NCBI GenBank assembly: GCA_031288215.1
Contig: JAITRV010000225.1
Location: 1 to 8,346, forward strand
Direction of reading: 5' to 3'
DNA from: Spirochaetaceae bacterium
GTDB lineage: Bacteria > Spirochaetota > Spirochaetia > Treponematales > Breznakiellaceae
DNA length: 8,346 nucleotides
This document shows positions 1-6,318 of this stretch, piece by piece. How positions within the stretch are numbered: the stretch's first letter is position 1; every line of letters starts with the position of its first letter. A program made the translations under genes and the position numbers. The notes beneath the pieces were generated by a model. It was given only the letters and a program-made list of their open reading frames with translations. It made no database searches and was not told the DNA's origin.

Positions 1-319
1 GCCACCCCCCTTCGCCATTTTTGCCCGTGCCGGCCCATGCCGCTATTTCCGGCGGGTATCCGGCGGCCCTGCCTTTACGGCGTTGAGGCGGGTCCCGCAG
101 CCGGGAGCGCAGCCTTGGCCGGTTGGAGTGAGGTCAGTACGGTTGCAAGAAGCCTGCCCGCCCATGCAGGCTTCTTGCCCCCGATATAGCCTTCACCCCG
201 CCTGCCACGGCAACCTCAGCCGGCAGTTGTACCCGCCCCCGCCGATGCCGGTGGGGGGATACTCCCGCCGGAAAAACCGGCACGGGCCGGCTTGGGCAAA
301 AAGGGCGAAGGGGGGTGGC
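1..319. repeat. Large imperfect inverted repeat (fold-back element or structured RNA)
   Basis: Positions 1-56 are complementary, without gaps, to 319-264. By hand count 50 of 56 positions match, with mismatches at 17, 27, 28, 37, 43 and 45. After a small offset the arms continue (TATCC at 57-61 against 257-261) with weaker but recognisable similarity through about 80-140 and 185-240. They close on a perfect hairpin centred near 161. The whole 319-nt block is therefore one long degenerate palindrome, and it may extend left of the window. Reading frames across it are Pro/Arg-rich, resemble no family I know and run through both arms, so I do not call a gene. It could be a MITE-like fold-back element, a repetitive extragenic palindrome cluster or a large structured RNA. 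The structure is seen directly; the identity is unknown. Confidence 0.75.
145..178. repeat. Perfect 13-bp hairpin at the palindrome apex
   Basis: GCAAGAAGCCTGC at 145-157 is the exact reverse complement of GCAGGCTTCTTGC at 166-178, leaving an 8-nt loop (158-165). It lies at the centre of symmetry of the 1-319 inverted repeat. No T-run follows on either strand, so it is not a typical rho-independent terminator. A perfect apical stem in otherwise decayed arms suggests that the hairpin itself is maintained, or is younger than the arms. Confidence 0.8.
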
Positions 320-420
320 AGGGAAATACCCCGGGCGACCCCTTTTGAGCAGAGGAACCAGTTATGCCGCAGGCATCAAGAGCAACGTCGCGAACAGGGG
401 GCGACCGGGGTATTTCCCTG
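319..420. repeat. Second inverted repeat with 16-bp perfect arms
   Basis: CAGGGAAATACCCCGG at 319-334 pairs perfectly with CCGGGGTATTTCCCTG at 405-420. Further imperfect complementarity (GCGACCCC against GGGGGCGA) extends the stem inward. The loop contains its own small hairpin, ATGCC-GCA-GGCAT, at 364-376. This stem starts exactly where the larger 1-319 palindrome ends, so the two would stack side by side if transcribed. It is not a coding feature. It may be part of the same element as 1-319. Confidence 0.7.
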
Positions 421-446
421 ACAGGACCCCCCGGCTAATCCCCCCC

Positions 447-462
447 ATGCCGGCCCGTGCCG
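447..462 (+). repeat. Third copy of the 16-nt core motif of the upstream palindrome
   Basis: ATGCCGGCCCGTGCCG here closely matches GTGCCGGCCCATGCCG at 27-42 and the reverse complement of 278-293 (AAGCCGGCCCGTGCCG). As in those copies, a GGGTATCC-like stretch follows within about 15-20 nt (here in 474-489). This indicates that the 1-490 region is built from related repeat units rather than one unique palindrome. Confidence 0.55.
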
Positions 463-469
463 CGAGGAC

Positions 470-534
470 CAGGCCGGGGTATCCCCCGGTCTGTGCCGGG
501 AGCATCCGGCTGCTATTATTTTGTATTTTTTTTT
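470..534 (+). terminator. Probable terminator closing the upstream non-coding region
   Basis: Two consecutive hairpins are followed by a T-rich tract. The first is a 10-bp stem, CAGGCCGGGG (470-479) with CCCCGGTCTG (484-493), including one G-T pair and a TATC loop. The second is GCCGGG-AGCA-TCCGGC (495-510), with one G-T pair at the top of its stem. After them come T-rich sequence from 514 and nine consecutive T residues at 526-534. This could stop transcripts entering from the left and insulate the sbp promoter, which starts ten bases further on. The T-run lies about 15 nt past the second stem, which is further than ideal, so confidence is moderate. Confidence 0.5.
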
Positions 535-543
535 GAATTCCCC

Positions 544-572
544 TTGACAGACTATTTCATTCTAATTATATT
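544..572 (+). promoter_or_regulatory. Sigma-70-type promoter of the sulfate operon
   Basis: A perfect -35 box TTGACA (544-549) is followed after exactly 17 bp by TATATT (567-572), a five-of-six match to the -10 consensus. It lies in a short AT-rich island within otherwise very GC-rich DNA, directly upstream of sbp. Transcription would start near 579, giving a leader of about 135 nt. An imperfect dyad (ATTCTAATTAT at 559-569 against ATAAT...GGAAT at 582-595), together with TAAT-TAT-ATTA at 563-573 over the -10 box, could be an operator for a sulfur-responsive regulator. That operator is inference only. Confidence 0.75.
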
Positions 573-661
573 AATCACATCATAATAGTAGGAATTGTCC
601 GGACCTATCAGCGCGCGGATGGCGGACGGGCTTTTCCAACGAAAAAAAAGGACGGAGGGAG

Positions 662-681
662 GACGGGAAGGTTTTTCCGTC
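662..681 (+). promoter_or_regulatory. Hairpin in the sbp 5' leader
   Basis: GACGGGAA (662-669) pairs with TTTCCGTC (674-681) around a GGTT loop, an 8-bp stem with one G-U pair. It lies in the predicted untranslated leader, about 20 nt upstream of the sbp ribosome-binding site. It is followed by GAGGCCCGC and a run of nine A residues (691-699), so it is not a terminator. A related stretch, GGACGGGCTTTTCC, occurs at 624-637 and could form alternative pairings. I saw no S-box/SAM riboswitch consensus. A role in mRNA stability or translation control is possible but not shown. Confidence 0.4.
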
Positions 682-713
682 GAGGCCCGCAAAAAAAAAC
701 AGAGGAGAAATGT

Positions 714-1820
714 ATGAGTATGGTACAAAAACAGTATAACCAACGGCCGGGGATGGGGAGTGTCCTTGGAGCGGCGGCGATCTTTTTGCTGGCGGCTTCC
801 GGCCTTTTTGCCGCCGGAACCGCCGATAATGCCGGCGCCGCCGGGGCGGGGGCCCAAAGCGCCCCAAAGGGGGGAGCTTCCATAGAGCTCCTCAACGTTT
901 CCTACGATCCCACCCGGGAACTGTACCGGGAATTCAACGAGGTTTTCGCCGCCTACTACAAGCAGAAAACCGGCGATACGGTAACCATCCGGCAGTCCCA
1001 CGCCGGTTCCGGCGGGCAGGCCCGGAGCGTCATCGAGGGGCTGGAGGCGGACGTGGTGACCCTGGCCCTGGCCTACGACATTATGCAGATAGGCGACATC
1101 GCCCACATCATCGACCCGGGCTGGCAGGCACGGCTGCCAAAAAACAGCTCGCCCTACACTTCGACTATCGTTTTTCTCGTGCGGGCAGGGAATCCCAAGA
1201 ACATCAGGGACTGGGATGACCTGATAAAGCCCGGCGTCGCGGTTATTACCCCCGACCCGAAAACATCCGGCGGCGCACAGTGGAATTTCCTTGCCGCATG
1301 GGCTTTTGCGAAAGAGAAATACGGCAGCGATGCCAGGGCCCGGGAATTTGTCAAACAGCTTTATAACAATGTGCCGGTCTTGGATTCCGGCGCCCGGGGT
1401 TCGACCAATACCTTTGTGCAGCGCGGCCTCGGGGATGTGCTGCTCGCGTGGGAGAACGAGGCCTTTCTTTCGGTCAATGAATTGGGAAAGGGAAACGTTG
1501 AAATCGTCGTTCCTTCGTTGAGTATTCTTGCCGAACCGACGGTTTCCTGGGTTGATGGAGTGGCATCCAGACATGGTACGCTGGAGGTTGCCAAAGAATA
1601 CCTTACCTATCTGTATTCCAAAGAGGGCCAGCGGCTGGCGGGTAAGCATTATTACCGCCCCTCCGACCCGGAGGTGGCAAAGGAATATGCCGAACAATTT
1701 CCCACGCTGAAGCTGATTACGATAGACGAGTATTTCGGTGGATGGCGGAAGGTTCATGACGAGTATTTCGGCGACAACGCGATTTTTGACAACATCATCA
1801 ATGAGTTGAAAAAGCGGTAG
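714..1820 (+). CDS. sbp: Periplasmic sulfate-binding protein of the sulfate ABC transporter
   Basis: This is the substrate-binding subunit that captures sulfate (possibly also thiosulfate) outside the inner membrane and delivers it to CysTWA. The 368-residue product starts with an N-terminal signal peptide: a hydrophobic core at about residues 16-34 ending in Ala-rich sequence. There is no lipobox cysteine, so a soluble, signal-peptidase-I-processed protein is expected. After a low-complexity Gly/Ala linker (about 38-55) the mature domain follows the Sbp family closely: LLNVSYDPTRELY (59-71), the sulfate-contacting loop SHAGSGGQA (95-103), ADVVTLALAYD (112-122), DSGARGST (224-231) and WENEA (246-250). 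The start is supported by AGAGGAG at 701-707. The gene is first in the operon and is followed by cysT after 8 nt. CysP (thiosulfate-binding) is the nearest alternative, but the match to the sulfate-binding Sbp type is stronger. The last third uses more T-ending codons than the downstream genes. Confidence 0.96.
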   Translation: MSMVQKQYNQRPGMGSVLGAAAIFLLAASGLFAAGTADNAGAAGAGAQSAPKGGASIELLNVSYDPTRELYREFNEVFAAYYKQKTGDTVTIRQSHAGSGGQARSVIEGLEADVVTLALAYDIMQIGDIAHIIDPGWQARLPKNSSPYTSTIVFLVRAGNPKNIRDWDDLIKPGVAVITPDPKTSGGAQWNFLAAWAFAKEKYGSDARAREFVKQLYNNVPVLDSGARGSTNTFVQRGLGDVLLAWENEAFLSVNELGKGNVEIVVPSLSILAEPTVSWVDGVASRHGTLEVAKEYLTYLYSKEGQRLAGKHYYRPSDPEVAKEYAEQFPTLKLITIDEYFGGWRKVHDEYFGDNAIFDNIINELKKR

Positions 1821-1828
1821 CGGGCAGC

Positions 1829-2659
1829 ATGGGCGGAAGAAAACGCAGGATGAAACTGCCGGGGTTCGGATTAACCCTGGGGCTTTCCATAACCTATATG
1901 TCCCTGTTGATCTTTATCCCTCTTTCCGCGCTGGTCCTCTATGCGGCCCGGCTCTCCTTCGGAGAGTTCTGGGCCCTGATCGCCAATGAACGGGTCCTGG
2001 CGGCCTTCAAGATCTCCTTCGTGTCGACCTTTTGGGCCGCCGCCGTCAACTTTGTCTTCGGCCTCGTCATCGCCTGGGTCCTGTCCCGGTATTCCTTCTT
2101 CGGCAAACGGGTCGTCGATGCCCTCATCGACCTGCCCTTCGCCATCCCCACGGCGGTGGCGGGGATTTCCCTGTCCTATATCTTTTCCCCCAACGGAATC
2201 CTCGGGGCCCTGCTTGAGCGCTTCGGGATCTCCGTGGCCTATTCCAAGGGGGGCATCGTCATCGCCCTGATCTTTACCGGCTTGCCCTTCGTGGTCAGGA
2301 CCACCCAGCCGGTCATCGCGGAACTGGACCGGGAACTGGAGGAAGCCGCCGCGAGCCTCGGGGCCAATTTTTACCAGATCTTTCGGAAGGTGATCTTTCC
2401 CTCGATCCTGCCGGCCCTCCTCACGGGCTTTGCCCTGGCCTTTGCCCGGGGCCTGGGGGAATACGGCTCCATCATCTTTATCTCCAGCAATATGCCCTAC
2501 GAAAGCGAGATCGTGCCCCTGCTCATCGTGAAGAAGCTGCTCCAGTTCGACTACCGGGGGGCCAGCGCCATCGGCGTCACCATGCTGGTCTGCGCCTTTG
2601 CGCTCCTGTTCCTCATCAACCTTTTGCAGGGCTTCGCCAAAAAAAGGAAGAAAAATTGA
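1829..2659 (+). CDS. cysT: Sulfate ABC transporter permease CysT (CysU)
   Basis: This is one of two inner-membrane permease subunits forming the sulfate channel with CysW. The 276-residue protein has about six hydrophobic segments (roughly 14-40, 57-84, 94-120, 135-157, 190-212 and 240-266). The EAA loop, EAAASLG (172-178) and the following residues, docks on the ATPase CysA. Family signatures include LPGFGLTLG near the N-terminus, DLPFAIPTAVAG in the middle, and GLGEYGSIIFI after the EAA loop. The start at 1829 makes the N-terminus line up with the E. coli protein, although its Shine-Dalgarno is weak. ATG at 1850 (residue 8) is an in-frame alternative. The gene lies 8 nt after sbp, and its TGA stop overlaps the TTG start of cysW, implying translational coupling. 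Confidence 0.95.
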   Translation: MGGRKRRMKLPGFGLTLGLSITYMSLLIFIPLSALVLYAARLSFGEFWALIANERVLAAFKISFVSTFWAAAVNFVFGLVIAWVLSRYSFFGKRVVDALIDLPFAIPTAVAGISLSYIFSPNGILGALLERFGISVAYSKGGIVIALIFTGLPFVVRTTQPVIAELDRELEEAAASLGANFYQIFRKVIFPSILPALLTGFALAFARGLGEYGSIIFISSNMPYESEIVPLLIVKKLLQFDYRGASAIGVTMLVCAFALLFLINLLQGFAKKRKKN

Positions 2660-3522
2660 GCGCCCCCGCAATCGTCAAAGAACCCCGGTGGATAAAGCCG
2701 GTACTCATCGGTATCGCCCTGGCCTTTTTCGGGATCTTTATCGTCATCCCCCTCTTTACGATCTTTTCTCAGGCCCTGGGTTCGGGATTCACAACCTACC
2801 TGCGGGCCTTCAGCGATCCGGATATCTTCGCCTCCATCCGCCTGACCCTCCTGACCGCCCTTATCTGCGTGCCGGTCAACACCGTCTTCGGCGTGATCCT
2901 GGCCTGGGTCATCACCAAGTTCAATTTCCGGGGAAAGAACATCCTCATCACCCTGATAGAGGTTCCCTTCGCCATCTCTCCGGTGATCGCGGGGCTCCTC
3001 TTTATCTTCCTCTTCGGGTCCTTCGGCTGGTTCGGCTCCGCTCTCATGGCGCGGAACATCAAGATCGTCTTCGCCATGCCGGGGATCGTCATCGCCACCG
3101 CCTTTGTGACCTTTCCCTTTGTGGCCCGGGAACTCATCCCCCTGATGGAGGAACTGGGGAAGGACGACGAGGAGGCGGCCCTGACCCTGGGGGCAAACGG
3201 GCTTCAGACCTTCTTCAAGATCACCCTCCCCAATATCAAGTGGGGGCTGCTCTACGGGGTGGTGCTGACCAACGCCCGGTCCATGGGGGAATTCGGGGCG
3301 GTGGCGGTGGTCTCCGGGATCATCCGGGGGATCACCACCACCATGCCCCTCTATATCGAGATCCTCTACAACGAATATCAGTTCGCGACGGCCTTCGCGG
3401 TGGCTTCCCTCCTGACCCTGCTCGCCCTGGTCACCCTGATCGTCAAGGCCGTGGTGGAACGCTTTATCGCGGAACAGCGGAAGCGGGATGCGGGAGCAAT
3501 CGCCCATAACAAAGAGGAATGA
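2656..3522 (+). CDS. cysW: Sulfate ABC transporter permease CysW
   Basis: This is the second inner-membrane permease of the sulfate importer, partner of CysT. The predicted product has 288 residues with about six membrane segments and the EAA loop EAALTLGANG (173-182), followed by ITLP. Characteristic CysW stretches are VPFAISPVIAGLLF and NARSMGEFGAVAVVSG. The start codon is TTG at 2656, sharing bases with the TGA stop of cysT (TTGA), with AGGAAG at 2645-2650 as ribosome-binding site. No ATG lies close enough to serve as an alternative, because the next methionine is well inside the membrane domain. The charged C-terminal tail (KRDAG...NKEE) is hydrophilic, as expected for a cytoplasmic end. 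Confidence 0.95.
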   Translation: MSAPAIVKEPRWIKPVLIGIALAFFGIFIVIPLFTIFSQALGSGFTTYLRAFSDPDIFASIRLTLLTALICVPVNTVFGVILAWVITKFNFRGKNILITLIEVPFAISPVIAGLLFIFLFGSFGWFGSALMARNIKIVFAMPGIVIATAFVTFPFVARELIPLMEELGKDDEEAALTLGANGLQTFFKITLPNIKWGLLYGVVLTNARSMGEFGAVAVVSGIIRGITTTMPLYIEILYNEYQFATAFAVASLLTLLALVTLIVKAVVERFIAEQRKRDAGAIAHNKEE

Positions 3523-3527
3523 GGAAC

Positions 3528-4598
3528 ATGAGCATAGAAATCAGCCAGGTTAACAAGCAATTCGGGGATTTTACCGCCCTGGACAGCATCAACCTCTCAA
3601 TCCCCGACGGGGAGATCACCGCCCTCCTGGGGCCTTCGGGGTCGGGCAAGACGACCCTCCTGCGGATCATCGCCGGCCTCGAGGTCCCGGACACGGGCAC
3701 CATCACCCTTTTCGGCGAAGATTCCACCTGGAAACAGACCAAGGACCGGAAGGTGGGATTCGTGTTTCAACACTACGCCCTGTTTAAGCACATGAGCGTC
3801 TTCGAAAACGTGGCCTTCGGCCTCAAGATCCGCCCCCGCTCCCTGCGGCCAAGCAAGGCCGAAATCCGGGAGAAGGTCTTCCGGCTCCTCTCCCTGGTCC
3901 AGCTTGAGTCCATGGCGAACCGCCTGCCCGCCGAGCTTTCCGGCGGCCAGAAGCAGCGGGTGGCCTTGGCCCGGGCCCTGGCCATCGAGCCCCGCCTCCT
4001 GCTCCTGGACGAGCCCTTCGGCGCCCTGGACGCCAAGGTCCGGCAGGAACTGCGGCGCTGGCTGCGCTTTCTCCACGACGAGATCCACATTACCAGCGTT
4101 TTTGTTACCCACGATCAGGAAGAGGCCCTGGAAGTCTCCGATAACATCGTTATTCTGAACAAAGGGAAAATCGAACAGATCGGCGCCCCCGAGGAGGTCT
4201 ACGATCATCCCGCCAACCCCTTTGTCTACAGCTTCCTGGGGAACGTGAACCTCTTCCACGCCCGGCTGGAAGAGGGGGCGCTGAAACTTGCTCCGCCGGA
4301 AGAAGGCTCAGGCGGCGGGGAGGAGGTGTCCTTCTTCGTGCGGCCCCAGGATGTGGTCATCAGCCTGTCCGATGAGGGGGGCAAGGCGGTGGAGGCGGAG
4401 ATCCGGGGCCACCGGGTCTTGGGCAGCCGGGTGCGGGTGAACCTGAAGACCGTAGCCGGGGAAAAGGAGCTGGAGGCGGACATCGACAAGAAGCAATGGA
4501 CCCTCATTACCAAGGCCAACCGGGACCGGGTGTATGTCCTCTTCTTCGGCGCGAAAATTTATTCCAAAGATGAAACCTGGAGCGATTATGTCATCTAA
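3528..4598 (+). CDS. cysA: Sulfate ABC transporter ATP-binding protein CysA
   Basis: This is the cytoplasmic ATPase that powers sulfate import through CysT/CysW. All nucleotide-binding motifs are present (numbered from the chosen start): Walker A GPSGSGKTT (35-43), Q-loop VFQHYALF (79-86), ABC signature LSGGQKQR (137-144), Walker B LLLLDEP (157-163), D-loop GALD (165-168) and H-loop VTHDQEEA (193-200). A C-terminal TOBE-type regulatory domain follows from about residue 235 (FFVRPQDV). I chose ATG 3528 (MSIEISQVNK) because it reproduces the N-terminus of E. coli CysA and has GAGGA at 3514-3518 at 9-nt spacing. ATG 3519 overlaps the cysW stop but leaves no space for that ribosome-binding site. 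The product is 356 residues. The 3' end overlaps the start of cysH. Confidence 0.96.
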   Translation: MSIEISQVNKQFGDFTALDSINLSIPDGEITALLGPSGSGKTTLLRIIAGLEVPDTGTITLFGEDSTWKQTKDRKVGFVFQHYALFKHMSVFENVAFGLKIRPRSLRPSKAEIREKVFRLLSLVQLESMANRLPAELSGGQKQRVALARALAIEPRLLLLDEPFGALDAKVRQELRRWLRFLHDEIHITSVFVTHDQEEALEVSDNIVILNKGKIEQIGAPEEVYDHPANPFVYSFLGNVNLFHARLEEGALKLAPPEEGSGGGEEVSFFVRPQDVVISLSDEGGKAVEAEIRGHRVLGSRVRVNLKTVAGEKELEADIDKKQWTLITKANRDRVYVLFFGAKIYSKDETWSDYVI

Positions 4599-5295
4599 TA
4601 GTCTGCGGGGCGATAAGGAGGCCGGGGCATTGTCCCGAATCCTCTCGGCTCTCCGCCCTCCCGTCGCCATGGCCTTTAGTTACCAGGCGGAGGACGCGGC
4701 GGCCCTGCACCTCCTCCTCCGCGCCGGAGCGCTGGCGCCTGAGGGCGGGGCCGGGCCGGAGGTCTTTACCCTGGACACCCGCCGGCTCTTTCCCGAGACC
4801 GGGGCGTACCACCGGGAAGCGGAGCTTTTTTTCAATGTTACCATTCACCGGTATTACCCCGACCCGGAGGAAGAAAAAGCCCTGGAAGCGGAACTGGGGG
4901 AATGGGGGATGCGGGAAAGCCTTGAGAAACGGCGGCGCTGCTGCGAGGTGCGGAAGGTGCGGCCCCTGGGGAAGATCCTCGCGGGAAAAAGCGCCTGGGT
5001 TACGGGCCTCCGGGCGGCCCAGTCGGTCACCCGGTCGGATCTGAAACTGCTGGAATACGATGAAAAATTCGGCCTCATAAAGATAAACCCCCTGGCGGAC
5101 TGGAGCGACGAGGATCTGGCGGCTTATATCGGGCGGCACCGGATTCCCCTCAATCCCCTCTACGCCCGGGGCTTTAAAAGTATCGGCTGCGCCCCCTGCA
5201 CCCGGGCGGTGCGGGAAGGAGAGGATACCCGCTCCGGCCGCTGGTGGTGGGAACTCCCGGACCATAAGGAATGCGGCCTCCACAGCCGGCGCTGA
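4588..5295 (+). CDS. cysH: APS reductase (CysH family) with [4Fe-4S] cysteine motif
   Basis: This PAPS/APS-reductase family enzyme makes sulfite from activated sulfate with thioredoxin-type electrons. Of 235 residues, the N-terminal nucleotide-binding loop reads FSYQAEDAA (30-38), followed by FTLDTRRLFPET (60-71). Two cysteine pairs, C118-C119 and C201-x2-C204, form the CC...CxxC pattern that binds a [4Fe-4S] cluster in assimilatory APS reductases and is absent from E. coli-type PAPS reductase. The catalytic cysteine is C229 in the C-terminal ECGLH. APS should therefore be the substrate, which fits the absence of a cysC kinase gene. I chose ATG 4588, which overlaps the cysA stop by 11 nt and has GGAG at 4579-4582. 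An upstream in-frame ATG at 4534 would add 18 residues and overlap cysA more deeply. Strict biochemical specificity is inferred from the motif. Confidence 0.92.
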   Translation: MSSNSLRGDKEAGALSRILSALRPPVAMAFSYQAEDAAALHLLLRAGALAPEGGAGPEVFTLDTRRLFPETGAYHREAELFFNVTIHRYYPDPEEEKALEAELGEWGMRESLEKRRRCCEVRKVRPLGKILAGKSAWVTGLRAAQSVTRSDLKLLEYDEKFGLIKINPLADWSDEDLAAYIGRHRIPLNPLYARGFKSIGCAPCTRAVREGEDTRSGRWWWELPDHKECGLHSRR

Positions 5296-5308
5296 GGGCG
5301 TGTTTAAG

Positions 5309-5383
5309 GGGGGGGCCGGGGGGTCCAAGGCCCCTGGGACCCTTCGGGTCCCTTAGCGGGGGCGTTGCGGGGGTGGAACCCCC
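5309..5383. repeat. GC-rich hairpin cluster in the cysH-cysD spacer
   Basis: This is the only sizeable gap inside the operon (117 nt between cysH and cysD). It contains long G-runs and two perfect hairpins: GGGACCC-TTC-GGGTCCC (5336-5352) and GGGGGT-GGA-ACCCCC (5369-5383). An outer CCCC (5331-5334) could also pair with the GGGGG at 5358-5362. Neither stem is followed by a T-run, so these are not standard terminators. Its character suggests an extragenic palindromic repeat. As RNA, the stems could stabilise the mRNA or slow RNA polymerase between the reductase and sulfurylase genes. Confidence 0.6.
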
Positions 5384-5401
5384 TCCTGAGTATAGAGTTA
5401 T

Positions 5402-5408
5402 AAGGAGG
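5402..5408 (+). promoter_or_regulatory. Strong ribosome-binding site of cysD
   Basis: AAGGAGG lies 4 nt upstream of the cysD ATG. It is the best Shine-Dalgarno in the window. It marks independent translation initiation after the hairpin spacer, in contrast to the overlapped and coupled starts of most other operon genes. Confidence 0.75.
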
Positions 5409-5412
5409 AAGT

Positions 5413-6318
5413 ATGACCGAAGAAACGGGACGGCGGCAGTTAAGCAAGCTGGATAAACTGGAGTCCCAGAGCGTTTTTATCATTCGGGAGGCCTACCGGT
5501 CCTTCAAGAATATCGGGATGCTCTGGTCCATCGGGAAGGACAGCACGGTCTTGCTGTGGCTGGCGAAGAAGGCTTTTTTCGGCCACGTGCCCTTTGAGCT
5601 TATCCACATCGACACGAACTACAAGATCCCCGAAATGATAGCCTACCGGGACCGTCTGGCCCGGGAACTGAAGCTACGCCTCGTGGTGGGCCAGAACCGG
5701 AAGGCCCTGGAAGAGAAGCGGACCTTTCCCGGCGGCCTGGACCGGATAAGCTGCTGCAGGGAACTCAAGACCATTCCCCTGCGGCAGACCCTGGACGGGA
5801 CCGGGCCCCGGCGGGTCTACGATCCCCTCCGGGACGCCTGGGAAGATCTGGAGTCCGCCGAGCCGTACCACGCGGTGATCCTGGGGGTCCGCAGCGACGA
5901 GGAGGGGAGCCGTTCCAAGGAGCGGGTCTTTTCCAGCCGGGACGAGAAGAGCGAATGGGACGCGGCTTCCCAGCCGCCGGAACTCTGGAACCTCTACAAG
6001 ACCGAGTTCGCCCCCAAGACCCACGTCCGGGTGCATCCCCTGCTGGACTGGACGGAACTCAATATCTGGGAGTATATCGAGCGGGAGGGGATTCCCACGA
6101 TTCCTATCTACTACAACCAGGGGGCCGGCACGCGCTACCGTTCCCTGGGCTGCTATCCCTGTACCAATCCCGTGGACTCCAACGCCCGCAATCCCCGGGA
6201 AATTATCGACGAACTCATCAGCGGGAAATTCCGAAACATCGCGGAGCGCTCCGGCCGGGCCCAGGACATCGAGGGCGGCGGCACCCTGGAAACCCTCCGC
6301 AAAGAGGGGTATATGTGA
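5413..6318 (+). CDS. cysD: Sulfate adenylyltransferase small subunit CysD
   Basis: This is the catalytic ATP sulfurylase subunit, which joins sulfate and ATP to give APS and pyrophosphate, driven by GTP hydrolysis in CysN. The 301-residue protein is a PP-loop (adenine nucleotide alpha hydrolase) enzyme with SIGKDS at 39-44, HIDTNYKIPEM (65-75), LKT (118-120) and a C-terminal stretch ending RKEGYM. The C-terminal GRAQD (281-285) is also typical. It differs from the enterobacterial protein in having C114-C115 just before LKT and C247-x2-C250 in LGCYPCTNP, a cysteine set laid out like that of APS reductases. The start has a strong AAGGAGG at 4-nt spacing. The TGA stop overlaps the ATG of cysN (TGATG), so the two subunits are translationally coupled. 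Confidence 0.95.
   Translation: MTEETGRRQLSKLDKLESQSVFIIREAYRSFKNIGMLWSIGKDSTVLLWLAKKAFFGHVPFELIHIDTNYKIPEMIAYRDRLARELKLRLVVGQNRKALEEKRTFPGGLDRISCCRELKTIPLRQTLDGTGPRRVYDPLRDAWEDLESAEPYHAVILGVRSDEEGSRSKERVFSSRDEKSEWDAASQPPELWNLYKTEFAPKTHVRVHPLLDWTELNIWEYIEREGIPTIPIYYNQGAGTRYRSLGCYPCTNPVDSNARNPREIIDELISGKFRNIAERSGRAQDIEGGGTLETLRKEGYM

Noticed and set aside
145..178. Apical hairpin considered as a tRNA arm, terminator or CRISPR repeat
   Set aside because: There is no cloverleaf, no T-run, and no regularly spaced repeat-spacer pattern.
83..536. Two overlapping + strand reading frames (83-421 and 315-536)
   Set aside because: They are Pro/Arg-rich, lack a clear ribosome-binding site, resemble no known family and run through inverted repeats. 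They look like artefacts of GC-rich non-coding DNA.
552..1757. Long - strand open frame of 401 codons opposite sbp
   Set aside because: It is antisense to a clearly recognisable sulfate-binding protein gene. The translation reads as reversed codon structure and has no family features.
1725..1771. 14-bp direct repeat GACGAGTATTTCGG near the end of sbp (1725-1738 and 1758-1771)
   Set aside because: It encodes DEYFGG and DEYFGD in a region where the family has similar acidic/aromatic residues, and spacing and context suggest chance or local codon coincidence. There is no sign of a mobile element.
2551..3507. Long open frames opposite and within cysW, and similar ones opposite cysT, cysA and cysN
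   Set aside because: They are shadow frames caused by high third-position GC. The + strand products match transporter and CysN families end to end.
5955..6317. 121-codon upstream extension of the cysN frame
   Set aside because: It overlaps cysD out of frame and has no CysN-like sequence. ATG 6318 in the TGATG overlap gives the normal N-terminus.
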